Source: Cruorifilaria tuberocauda
Taxonomy: Eukaryota; Nematoda; Chromadorea; Rhabditida; Onchocercidae
Assembly: GCA_013365365.1 (NCBI GenBank)
Contig: JABVXU010000031.1
Span: 62,001-126,000 of the forward strand
DNA length: 64,000 nucleotides
Direction: 5' to 3'
Within the stretch, counting starts at the first letter, position 1, and each line of letters opens with the position of its first letter. Of this stretch, positions 46,071 to 57,373 are shown piece by piece. The position numbers and the translations under genes were made by a program. Under the pieces are notes generated by a model, which was not told the DNA's origin, ran no database searches, and saw only the letters and a program-made list of their open reading frames with translations.

Positions 46071-47088
46071 ATGAAATTAAATCGCGCCGTCAGTTATACT
46101 GCATTAGGTGTGATTGTTATCTATGCTATAGCAGTTCTGTTCGGAGCGCCGTTTTTAAGGTTAGTTAATTAGTGTTTTTTTTCTTTCTAAAACCTGCAAA
46201 GGTGTATCGTTTCTATTGCAAAAAATTTATGAATGCTTCATAATCATGGGTTATTAATGATTTCAGTCATTTTGGAGCAAATTTTGTCTTTTCGATAGTA
46301 CTTGCGATAGTGAGTATATTTCCATTGTTGTTAGTTGCTGAAAACTTCGACAGTTTAGATAATATTTTATTTGGCGAAAGGTTTGATTTTGATTATTTTA
46401 CATAACTGTGAAACTGATTTCAAAATGATGGATGTAAACAGGAAGGGGAATGAGAAATATCGCTTTCCTTAAAATTTACTCCGTATAACAGATAAAGGGA
46501 TTTAAAAGATCAGGAGAGACGCAGTTCGGAAAAAGGAAATCTAGCTTGTTGTACGTATATCTCTGATTTCTCGATTATTGTGTATCTGTTCAAACTGATG
46601 CATTAGAACTTGGGAATTCACTGAATAGTAGAAGGAAATTTGCTGGACCTTTTGTTTGAAATTAGTATTTATTATTAGATCAACACAGTATATTATGTTT
46701 AGCTAGTTTAGACAGTTATCGCATAAGTGTTTGCTTGCTCGTCACTTATCATTTGGTGGCATTTTGGGTGCGTGGTTTGGCACCTTTGTCATCCCTTTGG
46801 ATTGGGATCGCTGGTGGCAGGTAATTTGCCAGATTTCATAATATATATTCAAAATAGTTACTAGAACTTTCAATCATTTTATTGTAAGTCATTTTTTGAT
46901 ATCTACTTGATCAAATATCATAATTATTTTTTCGAACGATATTTTACACCTTAAATATCCTGCAGCGTTGGCCTATTCCATGTGTTTTTGGTGCAGTAAT
47001 TGGTGGTGTTCTTGGATGTTTGACCACTAGTTACAAAATTCTTTTTTCCTGGTTGGAAAAGCAACGAAAACTGGAAAAATTTGTGTGA
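46071..47088 (+). CDS. PIGF: PIG-F, GPI-anchor ethanolamine-phosphate step subunit (short form)
   Basis: Exons: 46071-46159, 46267-46380, 46712-46820, 46966-47088 (TGA); 144 aa. The diagnostic PIG-F block GAWFGTFVIPLDWDRWWQ, followed by WPIPCVFGAVIG, is present, and the first exon aligns with the human IFVLYGAPL segment as IAVLFGAPFL. About four membrane segments can be seen. Human PIG-F is 219 aa, so the first ~80 residues (two membrane segments) are missing. An in-frame stop just upstream of the ATG means a longer form would need an unseen upstream exon. In the family PIG-F binds and stabilises PIG-O and PIG-G (GPI7) for addition of ethanolamine phosphate to GPI in the ER. The acceptor at 46711 was chosen over a later AG because only it keeps the frame. 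Confidence 0.88.
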
Positions 47089-47255
47089 CACCATCGGTTT
47101 GTTTTGATCTATTTTTGATGTTGAAGCTTTACTTTGTAAGGTCATTAAATGATTTGATAATTATTCAATGTAAAAATTTCCAGTCATTTTTAAGCTTTTG
47201 GAGTTCCTAAGTTTGTCATTTATAATGAAACGCATATCTGAGGACTTTGGGAACT

Positions 47256-47265
47256 CAACTTCTAG
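47256..47265 (+). other. Putative trans-splice acceptor before NPRL2
   Basis: CAACTTCTAG ends 25 bases before the NPRL2 ATG and 177 bases after the PIG-F stop. The position suits spliced-leader addition to a downstream operon gene. Confidence 0.45.
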
Positions 47266-47290
47266 GTAGATCATATTTTTAATTATCGCA

Positions 47291-50200
47291 ATGTACGCGG
47301 CGACAAGCACTTATCATTCTCAACTGATCAATGTACCAAAGCTGAAAACTATCATTTTTGCCGAATTCGACGCAGATAAAGGTCCAGTGATCAGAATACA
47401 AGTTAGTGAAAACTCCAATTCTTTTCGTTCTCACAAATTAACCCATATTTATTCTGTCCTTCACAATAATGAATGGTATAGCTTTAAATGCTGTATTTCA
47501 CTTCATGTTTCATTTATCAAAAGATTGCTGGAAAGTGATAGTGATGAAGCAATCATTATTTTACAGGTACCTGACTTTCTCTTCGATGCAAAAACATTTG
47601 ATACATTTTCAAATGCTATCATCCCTAAACCGGAACTTTTTCATCGACTAATTAAAGTGAATCACGTTGAAAATAGTGATGGAAAAGTATACAAAGTAAT
47701 GGGACATCCTGTTGGTATCGGTCAGTTTATTGCTATTTATGAAAATGCTGTAAAAGCAACATTGTGTTTGATAGAAATTTATTCACACATACTTTTGATT
47801 AAATCATGAAATAGGTTTTGAGGCAACCTTCTGAAATCTATGAAAAATTAAGCTTGTTTGTTAGATATATATGGGAATGATTTCAGTTTCAATGCAAGCA
47901 CTTTTCTACAAATAAAAATGTGAAATTGTTCATCGTTTTCTTTTTTTACTAGGATTTTTTTGGCATAACTTATTTGATACCGTATTCTAGAAATATAAAT
48001 TCATTTAGTTCTTTGAATTTAACAAATATTTATTTGTAAGCATATCCGTATAAATGTTAAAAATTTTTTAGAGTCTGATTCATATGCTCGTGGTCGCTAT
48101 ATATTCAATGTTTGTTTTGTGGTCGATAAAAGTAGTGAAATTGATTGTATGTACGAACCGATGGTACAGAAATGTGCCGCTTACCTAACACAAATGGAAA
48201 AGGTGAAGATCTCTAAATATTGAGAATTGGGTAGAAAATTTTCATTGATGTGCCGTAATACAACTGAAGATATTCAGGATACACGTTTTTTGTCACAGTC
48301 ACAGGACAGACTACCTGATCTATTGTTGAACATATTCCAAGGCCTTAACGAGCTTGGTACGTGGATTTTGCATATTTGCTTTTTGAATAAAAATCTACTT
48401 TGAGTGATTTATAATAAAATGCTATTATGAATTTCCAGTTTAATAATGGTACTACCCTTTATTGATTTATTATTTACATATTTAACCTAATAGGGATTTA
48501 AATCGTTTTAGTGTATCTTCTTTGGAGATGCGTTAATAGATCTCGAAAAAAAATTTCAGTATTTGGAAATTTTACCTCTAGTATTTAATATTTAGAATTT
48601 TATATTTAATGAAAATATAAGATTTGACTAATAGAATATATATATCATAACAGAATGCATTGTGAGGAGTGTATAATTCAACAATTAAAAGAAATTTTTT
48701 ATTCTATATTTTTGCTAAAATAAGATTTGTATTATCACTAATGTGATTTTTTCCCTTTCTTTGATAGATTTCGTGTCAGTATAACATAAAAATAATTTCA
48801 CCTCTACCACAATATCTAAATATCAAATTTAATTCTGTTTTTAAATCATTTTACTCTTATAAGTGCTATTCTATGTAGTTGATGGTTTTCGCATATGTAT
48901 GTGGTTAAAAAGAATTCAGCGGTATTTTCCTAAAGATTCATCGAATTTGATTTGCTTAACATTACATTATTACAAAAGGGCAATAATTTCATTGGTCCTT
49001 ATTTGGAAACTAAGAAAAAGTTTATAACGCCAACGATTTCATTATGAACGATAAGAAATTATGTATTATTGTACTTTTGTTGGGCTTATTGCGTTTTCTT
49101 TTAATTACAGTTTATTTCCAGGTGAATGCAAAATACCTGTTACTGATCAGACGACTATATACTTGAAGTTATGCCCTTCGTTTCATGGTATTGAGCCACC
49201 TAAAGTGGGTTATTTGTATCACGTAATTTCAGTATTAACCTGTAGATAGTTCTGTGAGTATTATTGGAATTTGTTTGATTTTATGATAAGGCAAATTAAC
49301 TTTTTGAGCAGAATCAGTAATGTTCTAATATAGTGACTATAAAGTTGTAAAATAATCATTATTTGCAGGTGGAGCCATATATGGTGCCGATGTTCACACA
49401 AATTCCACCACCGAATTCACCAAATCATATTCCAAAAATGGATGTTCTCTCGCAAAAAGTATGTTTTCAATTCATAATTTTTATCGACTGTCTTCATTTT
49501 TTAGAGTTTTTCGCTTTAGACGTACAAGCTTGCAATTCATATTGTATTGTAGCATATATTGGGAAACAATCAATTGTATTTAAAGGAAAGCTCGTTGATG
49601 ATTTCAGATTTGTCCCAAAGTGGATGGTGTACGTTGCATTCAGGAAATTGCCATGATGGTACAAATAGATACTGATCTAGTGATGAGATGTGTTCGTAAT
49701 TTGCATTTCTACGGATGTCTTACCTTAATACCTCTCTTTATGTATGCAAATACCTACGTTGCTACTGAACAGCTGCATAATTTTTATACGAATGCTGATT
49801 TGATTGAAGTTAGTATTTTTCTAATATTCTGTTTTTCTTATAGTCTAGGCTATATAGAGTTCAGCTTCCATTTCATGAATTAAATTAGCGTATATGAATG
49901 AGGTTCTTTTATTCATAATGAAATTCGTCTAATAACTACTCTCTTCACGGTTGGATCATTATCTGTTTTGCTTAGTATGAACCACACAATATTTTATTTT
50001 GAGCGAACAGACAAAGGAAGTATATTCTTAAAAATTTCTGGATTTTCTCGTTATTGCTAAATCAAAATTTTGATTTTTAATTATCTTTGTTCAGATTTAT
50101 CTGTTTGTTAATAATTTCATGAATGTTTGGAATTTATACGGCCGCTAAACAGTGAAGAAGAAAGCGTAGGTCCAAAACCTTTATTTTCCGATGTGTTCCG

Positions 50201-50867
50201 ATTGTATGCCAGTTTGAAGGTGTGTTTCTTAATGATAGTTTGGTTTAAACTAGGATTACAAATCAAGATTTATGTTTTGTAGTATGTAATAATTTTTTTG
50301 AGTCACCTCTACTTGCTTCAGTGTCAACTTTATTACAGACGGGTATGATAATGAAAGATTGGTGTGAAAGAATGTCCCCTAGACAATACAATGTTGATGA
50401 GAGACGTGCGATACAGTTTGGTGTATGCCACGGGTTTATTCGAAAGCTATGTATTTATCCTGTTTCTTTGAAGAAAGGCGATTTACGAAGGTTAATTCAT
50501 CTATCTACTTTGTGTACTTTTTGTTGAATCAGAGAATTGATTTATTTATTTAATTGTTTGTAAATTCAATTTTAAATTTTAAGAAAAGATCTAGATTATG
50601 AAGTAAAACTATCTTATACCCTTTAAATTACTATTAATATATAATTAATAATAAGCAAAATTTTGTGCGCTTAAAAATGATAATATAATTTATCGAAATA
50701 AATGCATTGCCTGAAATCAACTTCATTTCAAATTTACTTACAGGATTGCCAAACTATGTGATGGTACTCGTTCATTGGAAGACTTAGCAGTCATTTTCGG
50801 TGTTTCACCAGTAAAATTATTAAAAGCAATTCGTGACGATGGCAATTTTGTTTTCATATCTAAATAA
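47291..50867 (+). CDS. nprl-2: NPRL2, GATOR1 complex subunit
   Basis: Exons: 47291-47401, 47567-47720, 48072-48202, 48278-48356, 49122-49204, 49369-49458, 49608-49808, 50121-50219, 50339-50490, 50744-50867 (TAA); 407 aa against 380 in human. Blocks follow human NPRL2 in order: IIFAEFDADKGPVI, FSNAIIPKPELFHRLI, YIFNVCFVVD, EPMVQKCAAYLTQME, ICPKVDGVRCIQEIA, LHFYGCLTLI, LFSDVFRLYASL, YNVDERRAIQFG and FIRKLCIYPV, with a terminal winged-helix-like segment. In the family, NPRL2 with NPRL3 and DEPDC5 forms GATOR1, the GTPase activator for RagA that turns off TORC1 when amino acids are short. The 99-bp exon 50121-50219 is well supported by homology (ECLEFIRPL then SDVFRLY) but its 3' splice site reads TTTCAT instead of TTTCAG; no AG within reach preserves the frame. 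Skipping this exon would keep the frame. Confidence 0.92.
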
Positions 50868-52252
50868 AATGTCAAGTATTGCAAATATTTAGAAAACTCA
50901 TGATAGAAACTCCTTTATTTTTCTCGAAAAGTTGTAGTATTTAGAATAAAAACCGAATTAAATGGCTGAAATGATAGGAACTATAAGTTTGTGGAACAAC
51001 ACTGAACATAATGTTTGAAAAAATCTTGTATTTTGATGATGAAAGTTGAAAGAATTTCTTTTGTAATTTCAAAAATTATTATGTTTGAGTACGATTTGAT
51101 TTTGTTATGCTTTGGAACTTCTGAAATAACTCTAAGACTTGCTCATCACTGCTTCGTAGTTGTGCAACAGATGTTCTGATTTGTTATCTAGATCAAATGA
51201 TGATTACGCTTCATTATTTCTCTGTTGAATAACTGGTTTGGGTGATAAGGGAGTTATTCAGTGCGTTGTTAGATTTAGTTTCTGATGAGATAGTGAGCTA
51301 GAATTATTTTGAAGAAATCCGATTATTTTAGGATTACTTGGTATAAAACATGCTAAATTTCCTTACTTTAACGATTTGAATACCTTCATTTATAATGTTC
51401 ATTGATAAAGATATAACGCAGAATAGATGATGTAAACAAAAGTGTAGGATAAATATAAATACTATATTATATGACATACATGTGATGCACATATTCAAAT
51501 AACAGCTATATCTAAATTTGAGTGAATTTTTAGGGTGGATCGATATCGCCCTACCCTATAGTTTATAAAATGAGCTCTTTTTAAAATATCGTGCCTAGAA
51601 GTTAAAGCGAAAATAAGGTGAATATGTGTGGATGTGCTAGTAGCTGCTTGTAGAAATTTCCCCTAACCTCTGTTAGGATATGTTTATGTTCTATAAACTG
51701 AAAATTCTACCAGCTTAACACGATATCACTACATCAATTAAGGTATGAACTCTTAAATTCATATTACCTTTCTCTTATTTTTGCATAGAATTTAGAGCAA
51801 AGATAATTCATGAAATTCCGTAAAATCATTTTGTATCTTTTTCATTAAATGGATTTCACAAGTGACATAGTGACTTAGAATGATTCTCTTCATCCGTAAC
51901 GATGATCTAAAGAAACCAAAAATTGATCGACGTACTGTAATTTAATGAAATCTAGCGATTATAGTTTATTATATTTAAGTGATAAAGTATTTGAGTGAAT
52001 TTCAAAAAAGCGGAAGTCATTCCAGCAAACTTATGACTAACTGGTGCAATAGCTGTTCTCACTATCAAATTAACCAAAAAAAGCAGAATCCCTCATCCGT
52101 TCATTCCATTTTCTTCACTCCCTCCTCTCTTTTCTTGTTCGTTCTTTATTTATTCTAGTCAAAATTTAGTTGCCCATGTTACTAATTTACATTGATATAC
52201 TACAAATTTGTAACTTGCATTGATAATATCTTGATAAAAAACTGCTGACTTT
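50868..52252. other. Intergenic region between convergent NPRL2 and GPDH
   Basis: AT-rich, no open frame of note. It should hold both 3' UTRs. No clear poly-A tract marks the end of the GPDH copy. Confidence 0.7.
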
Positions 52253-53332
52253 TCAACTAATCATCAGGTAGTTCACTCTTGCATTCCGTAAACGCTCAAT
52301 CAGAAGACTTGGTGAAAGCTGTTCCGTACATATCTGGTATACCGTAACAAACAATGGGAATCTTGATATCATATTACGTTTCTTTAACATCACAAAGATC
52401 GCTTCAGCAGTTGTTGGACCTTGAATACTTCTTCCATTTAGCATTTCTCGTTCCAAATCCTGGATTGATTTTTTAGTTTTAACGAATGCTTCGCATATTA
52501 TGCGATCACGACCAGAAGTGCATGTTGCTATGAGATCAGCTATTCCGCAACTTTCGAAATATGTTTGAATATTTGAACCATGATAAAATGACTCGACAAA
52601 TGAAATAATTTCCAATAATCCTATTCGTATAATAGCTGCTTTTGTATTGTTTCCATATCCCAAACCATCAGCAAAACCAGCTGCACATGCTGCTATATTT
52701 TTTAAACCACCACATAATTCAACTGTATTTGAATCTTCGGTTAAGTTGATCCGGAAATTATCACTTTCAAATAATTTTTTCAACATAGGCCATTTTTCTT
52801 TTTGATCTTTACAGCCAAGTGTTGCTTCAGAGAATTCATCATTTGCCACTTCTTGAGCTACATTTGCTCCCATCAGTACTGCTGTATCAATATTAAGCAA
52901 TTCACGTATGTCTTCAGACACTAAACGAATTACTCCTTTTTTCTTATCAATCAGAAAATCTTTAATGAGTGAAATGGCAAAAGCGCCCTCTTTCAAGTGA
53001 CCTTTTAATTGATTGCAAACATTTTCCACGAACTGTTGTGGTATCACGAAAATAAGTATATCACTATTAGTACAAGCTGTTATTAAATCTCCAATAGCTA
53101 CCACATTTAGTGATAGTTTTTTACCAGGTAGATATTTGACATTTTCATGCAATGTATTGATAATCTCGGTAAGTTTTTTTCCGTTCACCGTTTCTTCATG
53201 AACCCACATACGAACCTCTGGATCAAAATCATTTCTGTATTTTCCCACATTACGTCCAACAATTAGTGCAATCGTTGGAGCCCAATTACCTGAACCTACA
53301 AGTGTTACTTTGGCTGGCATTTTATGCTTCAT
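52253..53332 (-). CDS. gpdh: NAD-dependent glycerol-3-phosphate dehydrogenase, intronless
   Basis: One uninterrupted 359-codon frame, full length for the cytosolic enzyme (human GPD1 349 aa), which interconverts dihydroxyacetone phosphate and glycerol-3-phosphate. Conserved blocks include KLTEIINTLHENVKYLPG, LMGANVAQEVA, ELCGGLKNIAAC (catalytic lysine), GLGYGNNTKAA, ESCGIADLIATC and NGRSIQGPTTAEA. Departures from the family: the NAD-binding motif reads GSGNWA where GSGNWG is expected, SLIKG reads SLIKD, and GGRNR reads SGRDR, altering a substrate/cofactor-contacting Asn. Every other long gene in this window is cut by introns about every 100-200 bases, so an intronless full-length copy suggests a retrogene. 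The frame is intact, so it is probably under selection or young. A second possible start lies four codons in (MPAKV). Confidence 0.92.
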   Translation of the reverse strand: MKHKMPAKVTLVGSGNWAPTIALIVGRNVGKYRNDFDPEVRMWVHEETVNGKKLTEIINTLHENVKYLPGKKLSLNVVAIGDLITACTNSDILIFVIPQQFVENVCNQLKGHLKEGAFAISLIKDFLIDKKKGVIRLVSEDIRELLNIDTAVLMGANVAQEVANDEFSEATLGCKDQKEKWPMLKKLFESDNFRINLTEDSNTVELCGGLKNIAACAAGFADGLGYGNNTKAAIIRIGLLEIISFVESFYHGSNIQTYFESCGIADLIATCTSGRDRIICEAFVKTKKSIQDLEREMLNGRSIQGPTTAEAIFVMLKKRNMISRFPLFVTVYQICTEQLSPSLLIERLRNARVNYLMIS

Positions 53333-56300
53333 ATCAATGAAGAATAATATTAAATATCAGATCGTGTTGAAAGAGAAATGCTTGTTAAACCACAAATCAA
53401 CAGTTTGCAACAAAATATGAATGGAACGATTTTTGAGAAATCTTTTATTTATATATAGTTGCAAAGGAAATAAAGGAATTAATTGAAGCAATAGCAATAA
53501 CTGGAAAAGTATTTTCTAGTTTAAAGTTATGTGATATGAAAAGCTGAAGTAACAAATGTCAACATTTGCAAGATCATTTTCCATATTCTTCTTGCTTGAA
53601 CAATACAAATAGTTTTATGTTTAAACTGCATCAAAGTTATTAATGAAATTAACTATTTAACATCATAGTTATCAGCTTACTGATATTAGCAATCTATCGA
53701 CATTTCATCAATCTCGAAGAATTGAGAAAAGGAGTTTTACATTTATAGTAGTACTCATATATCCTTACTATCTATGTTTTTTCTCAACAAGAAGTTTTCA
53801 TTTTTTGTGTTAAACAAAATTGAACAAATAAATCGATTGATTTAACTTTACTTTATATTTTCCACCAAGTATTTATTTTTCTCTTTTATGTGCATTATTT
53901 TTCTTGCCATTTTCTCCGAGGTTGTAGGAATCCTAAAACAAAGAGCTATGAGTTGGTAATCTTCCGTGAAATAACCGATATTCCATGCACGATTTCAATG
54001 AAATAATAAATTTGAAGTATTTCCTCTTCTGAAATATCGCAAGAAGAGATGGTATCACTTGAGTGATAAGTTTTTTAAAGTTTTCTTGAAGTTTTTGTGA
54101 TTGAGTTCTTTAAAGTTTTTTTTTTCCTTCAAAATTCCTTACTTTATATGATTAGTCAACTTAAATAACTTAGTTGCTCATTAAAAATGGATAATGATGA
54201 TAAAAGAAACTTTATTGGAAAACTTTTTTCAACGAACATGCAATTTTAAAAAATCTGGAATAATTTATTGAAATTCAGAAGGACTGATTAATTTCAAAAG
54301 AATTAATTTAGACTTTTGCGAATCTAGTCTTCTTATTTTTCAAGCAATTCCAATTGCAAAAATGTTTTTTGGTGTAATTTATGCTGCAAGGCGGGTAACA
54401 ATTTTTAAACACTGATGAAATAGAACTTACAATAAAGTAATAAAGTTGAAGTTTTGGATAAGCTTAAAATTAGAGTTAAAAATTAAAAAAGATTAAGAAG
54501 CTATTCTATTTCATAGCAAAAATAAGAATTGTGAAACTATGAATATTATTATAGCTTTCATTTAGCAGCTTAATGCAATATCTCAGTAATAATATTTTGC
54601 CCTGAATCATTTCTCCGCCGAATTATTCTGTTTGCACGAAAATTGTAAGTCTCGAAAAATTATGAAATAAAATTCTGTAAGTAATTGCTAATAAACTTGT
54701 TTCATGCCTTTGTTTAGTTGTTGACATATTAATTGACAATCTTATAGCAATAATTAAACTTACTTCATAGAGTATGTTATTAACTGCAATAAAAATTTTA
54801 ACTTTATCGATAAGATCATTCTCAATACTGCCATTGGTTCATAGCTGAATTATTTTCGAAGTTATCATGGAAATGTCAATTCTTATCAATTAAATTATGT
54901 TAATATCTAATTACTCTTTTGTTTCACAGCGTGCATAAATGTATCCTTCTTTTATTACCTGCAAAAATACTTCGTTTTAGCGCTCAAAGCGCCCTGATTA
55001 CTTGAAATTTTAAATTTCAATCTATGTTAACTTAAAGAATTGGGCTTATTTTGCATGTAATATTAAATTAGAAAGATTAGTATGGTTGCTCAAACTGTTT
55101 TGAACTAATTAACTATAATAAGTAATGCCAACTTTGGCAGATGTTTTGTAATGGCTCGCGTTTTTGGCCAGCAATACAATGAGAGGAAAAAAATATAAGG
55201 ACTGAATAGTTGCACTGATAACAATCAGTGGCAGCAATGATTGAGATACATAACATGATAACATGACATGACCTCTTCAGCAACGTTTCACAGTAAGCAA
55301 TGCTCAAGTCATGAAAGGTATTTTATGAAATGTAATGATTGATTTGAAAATAAGTTTGCGACTTATTGATTGCCACAGAGTTACACCAAAGGAACTGTTC
55401 CCAACGATCTGTTATTTAATGATTTGTAATGAAAGGTTATAAATGAATCTTGCAGGATGAATTTCTCTTTCTCTGCTATTAGCTTCAAAGCATTAATCCA
55501 ATATTCAAACTCAAACTCCTGTTTTCACTAAATATTTGAAATCAAAAAAGAAGAAAAAGTTAGCCAGATCCAAAATAGTAATAGAATTAAAGTGATGTGT
55601 TATTTTATTAATTTCACTTTTCGTCTTTTCTTTTTTGTGTAACCTGAATATTATACTTCATTCCGAATTACTGCTTTAGCATTTCAAAATTTTGAAGACA
55701 TGAATAGTTGGAAGCCCATGATTGACCTTCAGTAATTCTGTGTACAAAAAGATATCATTGACAATTGTATGACAACTACAGTCGAAATTTTTAATCATAT
55801 GATAACGTGAAAAAATTGTCCAATAGTTTTAAAGTATGATGAAATAAATTTAAATATGTAATTTACATTTGCATGGTTTTTGATAATTTTAATTTCCTTT
55901 GAAATCAAATGATAACAGTGAGGAATAGAAAGGAAAATATATAAACATGAACAAAAACGCTAAATGTGCCCAGTGGACAAACGTAACGTAATGATTACTT
56001 ATTCATAAGAAAAATGACTGAAAATGAATTAGATGCTAATTGCCGATAAGCTAAGTGTAGCGTATCAAATTTCAAAATTTCCACTTCAAATTTCAACTAT
56101 TTCATTTATATCTTCACTTCATTGCCATTTAACTTTTCTCAATTTTTTAAATAATAGTCAAAGATTTGAAAACTTATCAGTTTTTATACTAATCGTATTT
56201 TAATTCTAAGCAATGTTTTTAATCTTATCTATCTTTCAGTTTAAAAATAAATTTGGAAGCTTATAATTGATATATTAAATTACTTTATGGATTTGTATGG

Positions 56301-56458
56301 ATGAAGTTCTGATGTTAATTTCAATTATAATTTCATTCTTTTACTTTATTTTATTCCATTTAAATTTAAGTGCAAGTTAATTCATATAATGCTGAACTTT
56401 AACTTTCGCATGAAATAGATGGAGAAGAAATTTTCAGCAATTGTAAAAACTCCGAATA
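53333..56458. other. Intergenic region between divergent GPDH and neuropeptide genes
   Basis: About 3.1 kb, AT-rich. A minus-strand frame 55307-55113 (64 codons) begins with a signal-peptide-like stretch followed by CYQCNY, which recalls the start of Ly6/uPAR domains, but the rest does not fit and no second exon was found. No RNA gene recognised. Confidence 0.55.
56431..56437 (+). other. Putative trans-splice acceptor before the neuropeptide gene
   Basis: TTTTCAG ends 21 bases upstream of the ATG at 56459. Confidence 0.45.
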
Positions 56459-57373
56459 ATGCCATCATTTCGTCCATCGAAAATTCACTTCCATAGGATT
56501 CTGTTGGGTATGCTGATCGGCTGCTATTTATTAACAGATCATGTTACCGCTACCGGTATTTCTGATGATTCGGGCATTGCGAAAATCCCTGCACTCAGAG
56601 TAAGATGATTGGAAGAATATCATTATTAATTGATAAAATTAAATCCAGTAAATGAAGAAAACGTAACATTTTACCAAAATGTGCAAATATTTTGAAGTAT
56701 CATTTGTGAGAATTTTTGGAAAATAAACTTCGCAAATGATTTTTAGTAACTTATATTTTATCATCCGATCATTCCGGCAAAGCTAGCTATTCATTAACTA
56801 CAATATTAGATAGATTCGGTATTCATTTGATCTTTGCTTTGAGATAGGTTAAATAATTCAGAGGTCTTTCAAACTTTTGAACATTTTTTTTATTAGTCCA
56901 AATCAGTTGCTTGTGAAAAATCGAAGTACACAAGTTTTGATCATTGGGAATTTCAGCAAACTCAGTTTGGTTTGAAGGGGGTATCACATTTGAGGTCTCT
57001 AAGGTCAGCTCTCGGGATGGAGAATATTGGTAATGCCGATAGTTTTATCGTAAGTTTTCTTGATCCTTGCACAAGATTAATACTTGAAATAATAAAATAA
57101 TACATAAAAAGATTAAAAATTGTTATTGAAAAATAGACTATTAATAAATGAACGAAAATTTCTTTTAATTTCAAAATTTTAATGTTAAAATTTATAAATT
57201 TCATACAAAAAGAATATCGATTATCACAAAAATTTATAAAAATAAATTATCAAGTTAGGAATTATTTTGAAATTGTTTAGTATCCATTGGCATCGCGTTC
57301 GGCAGCAATGATATCAGGACGTGGATTTCGACCTGGTAAACGATACGATGAGGGAATTATATCTTTCATGTGA
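56459..57373 (+). CDS. RPamide neuropeptide precursor (nlp-2/nlp-22/nlp-23 type)
   Basis: Exons: 56459-56599, 56897-57049, 57281-57373 (TGA); 128 aa, all phase 0. The N-terminus has a basic start and a hydrophobic core (ILLGMLIGCYLLT), a plausible signal peptide of about 30 residues. The last exon contains SAAMISGRGFRPGKR: the final GKR is an amidation and dibasic cleavage signal, and an upstream SR could mark the N-terminal cut. This closely resembles the C. elegans S.A.GR.GFRPG-KR peptides of NLP-2/22/23, which are related to the GnRH/AKH group; NLP-22 acts in developmentally timed sleep. Only one peptide copy is present; the rest of the precursor is unrecognised, with two LRS motifs in the middle exon. 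Secretion from neurons is inferred. Confidence 0.85.

Noticed and set aside
47402..47566. Continuation of the first NPRL2 open frame through the intron to 47809
   Set aside because: Human NPRL2 aligns directly from 47401 to 47567 and both splice sites are canonical, so the intervening open sequence is an intron without stops.
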